Positions 5,661 to 7,777 of a stretch of 7,777 bases of DNA are shown here, piece by piece. Position 1 is the stretch's first letter; the number at the start of each line of letters is the position of its first letter. Made by a program: the position numbers and the translations under genes. The notes under the pieces are model-generated. The model saw only the letters and a list, made by a program, of their open reading frames with translations. It was not told where the DNA came from and did no database searches. The stretch is from Prevotellaceae bacterium. Its GTDB lineage: Bacteria; Bacteroidota; Bacteroidia; Bacteroidales; Bacteroidaceae. The stretch is from contig JAFLUV010000111.1 of NCBI GenBank assembly GCA_022508635.1, forward strand, positions 1 to 7,777, given 5' to 3'.

Positions 5661-7349
5661 TCAATCCGTGGACATGATTTCGTCGTAATAGATGTTGTCA
5701 CGGATAATGCGCGGATAGCTTTCGTCGTAGTCGGGCGAAAGGATGTCAAGCGATGCGTCGTAGTCGCTCTGGCTGATGCCTGCCAGATGGAAAAGGAGGA
5801 AAGGCAGCATGGTGGAGAGGAAAGGCTTGTGGCGTGCAGACAGTATCTCGCCATACAAGTCGGGATGATTCGCCTTGTAGCTGTCCGAGACGTAGAAGAG
5901 CAACGGTATCTCGTACTGAAAGCGTGCTATCTCGGGCGTCATGTAGTCGCTGTTAGTGCGATAGCATGAATTGCGCCAGTCGTAAATCTCTTCTCCGTGG
6001 TCAGAGAGATAGACGGCTACGACGTCCTGCGAGGCATACTTTTCAAGCAAGGCTGTCACTACGGCATCGTTGTAAAGCGTGGCATTGTCATACTCTGCCA
6101 CTATCTGGCGTCCCCGCTTGTCCGTGTAGGGGTTCCGGATGCTGTCGGCCGTGAAGTGGCTGTACTCTGCGGGATAGCGCTCGCGATAGTCCTCGTGCTG
6201 TCCTATCATGTGGAAGATGAGTAGCGAGGGCTGGGCTGCGAGCGTGTCTGCTGGCGGCAGCTGGGAGAGCAGTTCCATGTCGTAGCGGGTGCTTTCCGTG
6301 TTCATGTGGGTGAACTGAAGGCGGCGAAGCTCGCTTTGGTTGAAGATGGTACCGCCTGCGTGGTCGTGGTGGTCCTTGTTGTTCTCCTCGCCTGCAAACT
6401 GGTTGGTGATGAACCAGACGCGATAGCCTGCCTTGCGGAAGACGGCAGGAAACAGCATGCAGTCCACCCATTCGCGTCCGCAGCCGGGATAGTACGTGGA
6501 GAACATGTGGCGGAAGGTCTTGCTCGTGACGTTGTAGGGGGCGACGGCGTCGTCATAGACCACGAGGCTGCCCTGGTCGCGCAGGCGACAAAGGCCGGGC
6601 GTCGTCTGCCGTGCCTCTGGATTATAGAGAGGAGAGTGGTACTTGTTGTACGACTCGCCGATGAGCAGGAGGATGAGGGGGCTGCGATACGTGCAGCTGC
6701 CGGCCTCTGCCTGCCGAACCGTCCGGACAAGCTTTCCCAGTTCCTTCGTGCTCACGACGTTGAGTGCGTGTCCGTAGAGGAAGCGGACGAGCGGGCTGTT
6801 GCGCAGGGGCATGTACTTGTTCTCTGCTATCGTCGTAGTGACGTCTGCCGTGTAAGCCTGCCAGAGACGGAAGTAGGAGTATGCCTGGCACAGTGCCGAC
6901 ACGGGCAGGAAGGCGGCGACGGAGAGGAGGCAGGCGCGTCTGAGGCGGGGCATCCGCGAGGAGACCCGGCACAGGGCGGCAGCCATGGCTATCGTGCCCA
7001 GGGTGATGGCTGCGGACATTGCCAGCCATCTGGCAACGCCGTGACCGCGCAGGAACTCCGTCGCCTCGCGCATGTTTGTCTCCAGGATGAGCTGGAGCAC
7101 GGTCATCGAATAGGGGGACTGATAGCACAGCAGGCTGAACACCTCACCGCCAAGCAGCAGGATGGACGTAAGCCAGACGAGCCAAGCCAGCCGGATATGC
7201 TTGAATGCGAAGGCCGAGAGCGTCAGCAGATAGCAGTCGAAAACGGCAGGCGCGAACACGAAAGGCTTCGGGAAGGCGCCGGTGGCATAGCACGCCACGG
7301 GTATCACCACACAGGAAAGGAGCAGCGTGAAGGTAAAGAAGACCGGCAT
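5661..7349 (-). CDS. Phosphoethanolamine transferase, EptA/MCR-like, inner membrane
   Basis: From ATG 7349 the protein has 562 residues, the usual family length. Five membrane segments lie at about 1-21, 30-49, 54-76, 107-127 and 137-159, followed by a periplasmic sulfatase-fold domain. Active-site features are LLIGES (metal ligand Glu232), NVTSKTFRHMFS (Thr275 aligns with the MCR-1 nucleophile Thr285), HMIGQHEDYRERYP (His380 and His385) and LSDHGEE (Asp450, His451). The family moves phosphoethanolamine from phosphatidylethanolamine to lipid A or core sugars, which often lowers polymyxin sensitivity; the exact acceptor is unknown. The cysteines flanking the nucleophile in MCR-1 are missing, with His just before MFS. 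The frame is open beyond 7721, but the 124 extra residues include the repeat array and promoter, so they are unlikely to be translated. GGGAG directly abuts ATG 7349, too close for a normal RBS, so a nearby GTG (7358) or TTG start cannot be excluded. Sampled coding lines between 6241 and 6960 are 65-75% GC against about 47% in the plus-strand genes; the 3' end is close to 48%. Confidence 0.9.
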   Translation of the reverse strand: MPVFFTFTLLLSCVVIPVACYATGAFPKPFVFAPAVFDCYLLTLSAFAFKHIRLAWLVWLTSILLLGGEVFSLLCYQSPYSMTVLQLILETNMREATEFLRGHGVARWLAMSAAITLGTIAMAAALCRVSSRMPRLRRACLLSVAAFLPVSALCQAYSYFRLWQAYTADVTTTIAENKYMPLRNSPLVRFLYGHALNVVSTKELGKLVRTVRQAEAGSCTYRSPLILLLIGESYNKYHSPLYNPEARQTTPGLCRLRDQGSLVVYDDAVAPYNVTSKTFRHMFSTYYPGCGREWVDCMLFPAVFRKAGYRVWFITNQFAGEENNKDHHDHAGGTIFNQSELRRLQFTHMNTESTRYDMELLSQLPPADTLAAQPSLLIFHMIGQHEDYRERYPAEYSHFTADSIRNPYTDKRGRQIVAEYDNATLYNDAVVTALLEKYASQDVVAVYLSDHGEEIYDWRNSCYRTNSDYMTPEIARFQYEIPLLFYVSDSYKANHPDLYGEILSARHKPFLSTMLPFLLFHLAGISQSDYDASLDILSPDYDESYPRIIRDNIYYDEIMSTD

Positions 7350-7440
7350 CTCCCGCACGGGCAAGAGTGCCGACTGTGCCAAACGGCAACACCTATCGCT
7401 AAAGGATTGCTTCAAGAGTTCGTTTCGTTTGATTGCCCTG

Positions 7441-7472
7441 CAAAGGTACGACATATATTTCAGACGCGCAAT
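7441..7472 (-). promoter_or_regulatory. Promoter of the phosphoethanolamine transferase gene
   Basis: On the minus strand TACCTTTG (7448-7441) matches the -7 consensus, and ATTG (7472-7469) is a 3-of-4 match to TTTG exactly 20 bases upstream, the same spacing as the other promoters in the window. The transcript should begin near 7437, about 88 bases before ATG 7349. This site lies inside the longer open frame and is the main reason for choosing the short start. Confidence 0.65.
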
Positions 7473-7534
7473 ACAGCCAAAAGGAAAAATCACCGCAGCG
7501 ACAGGGCAGGGTAGGCGGAAACCCGTCGACGGCA

Positions 7535-7560
7535 TACCGGGAGGTGACGGCTTGCCGGTA
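7535..7560. repeat. Short inverted repeat in the leader region
   Basis: TACCGG (7535-7540) and CCGGTA (7555-7560) form a 6-bp GC-rich stem around a 14-base loop, between the repeat array and the promoter. It could act as a terminator for the gene at the right edge, but no T-run follows on the minus strand. It may also be chance. Confidence 0.3.
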
Positions 7561-7593
7561 GCAAATTCTGATTTCTGTACGGACAGTTTTTTA

Positions 7594-7697
7594 TTTCTTG
7601 GCCAACATTCTGAAATTTCTTGGCCAACAATTTTAATTTCTTGACCAAGAATTTTTTTTTCTTGACCAAGAAATTTCAAAGTGTTGACCAAGAATTT
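7594..7697. repeat. Array of five TTGRCCAA repeats with 21-22 base period
   Basis: The core TTG(G/A)CCAA occurs at 7598-7605, 7620-7627, 7641-7648, 7662-7669 and 7684-7691, with start-to-start distances of 22, 21, 21 and 22. Most copies sit within a longer TTTCTTG-xx-CAAGAA type symmetric unit. Units 3 and 4 are the most complete, and units 1 and 2 have a perfect TTGGCCAA palindrome. Spacers are AT-rich. A period of about two helical turns that is not always a multiple of three suggests a DNA- or RNA-level element rather than a protein repeat, although the frame through it is open and would read a loose LGQE/VGQE repeat. A nine-base T run (7652-7660) lies inside. It sits about 120 bases upstream of the transferase promoter. 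Confidence 0.8.
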
Positions 7698-7717
7698 TTC
7701 TACCGTTGCCTTACGAT

Positions 7718-7777
7718 TCATTTTTTTTCGTGCTCGCCGGGAGAGTTTTCCTCGATGTACGGGTTCCTCAGGCCAGC
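7718..7777 (-). CDS. Possible C-terminal end of an unidentified gene (cut off at the right edge)
   Basis: On the minus strand the window opens with 19 sense codons (AGLRNPYIEENSPGEHEKK) and a TGA at 7720-7718. The charged, polar tail resembles a natural protein C-terminus, but so short a stretch could occur by chance and the family cannot be named. The stop overlaps an ATG at 7721-7719 that opens the extended transferase frame; I judge that ATG unlikely to be used. If real, this gene ends 368 bases before the transferase ATG, and that gap holds the repeat array, an inverted repeat and the promoter. Confidence 0.35.
   Translation of the reverse strand, partial: AGLRNPYIEENSPGEHEKK

Noticed and set aside
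6306..7514. 402-codon open frame on the plus strand opposite the transferase
   Set aside because: It is a shadow of the GC-rich minus-strand gene: its translation is low-complexity (rich in E, G, H, R) with no recognisable domain, while the minus strand has five membrane helices and a full active site.
7523..7532. 10-bp palindrome CCGTCGACGG
   Set aside because: A single short GC-rich palindrome is likely to be chance and is not linked to a nearby start site or a second copy.
7594..7697. CRISPR-like reading of the repeat array
   Set aside because: Core units are only about 8-16 bases with 21-22 base period and no unique spacers of normal size, and there are no cas genes.

Overview
The window looks like a chromosomal segment from a Bacteroidales bacterium, probably Prevotella-like. 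Three things point there: promoters built as TTTG, 20 bases, TAnnTTTG (the Bacteroidetes sigma-A type), a lack of strong Shine-Dalgarno sequences, and the gene families present (PepD dipeptidase, lipidated OmpH/Skp-like protein, HU-CCDC81/SPOR protein). No tRNA, rRNA, CRISPR array or transposase was seen.

Left part, minus strand: a cut-off cell-envelope lipoprotein (1-544) lies downstream of a complete cytosolic aminoacyl-histidine dipeptidase, pepD (612-2069). Between pepD and the plus-strand genes is a 22-bp near-palindrome (2100-2121) that carries a complete promoter in each direction, symmetric about position 2110.5.

Middle, plus strand: the rightward promoter serves a 72-residue single-pass membrane protein (2202-2420) and, 13 bases on, a lipidated OmpH/Skp-like coiled-coil protein (2434-3063). 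A second promoter (3105-3136) sits almost on top of the next start codon and drives a compact three-gene operon. Its genes are an HU-CCDC81-like/TM/SPOR protein (3142-4221), a zinc-ribbon/FHA protein (4239-4766) and a Cof-type HAD phosphatase (4763-5563, 4-base ATGA overlap). The first two look like envelope, division or signalling proteins.

Right part, minus strand: a convergent phosphoethanolamine transferase of the EptA/MCR type (best start 7349, stop at 5661) is clearly more GC-rich than its neighbours over its N-terminal two thirds. Its own promoter (7441-7472) lies inside the long upstream open frame, so the long ORF start at 7721 is probably wrong. Upstream lies an AT-rich array of five short repeats with 21-22 base period (7594-7697). 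Past it is the possible last 19 codons of another minus-strand gene (7718-7777).

No new multi-gene defence or mobile system was found. The most noteworthy items are the mirror-symmetric dual promoter, the helically phased repeat array, the near-leaderless HU/SPOR operon and the nucleoid-to-septum architecture of its first protein.
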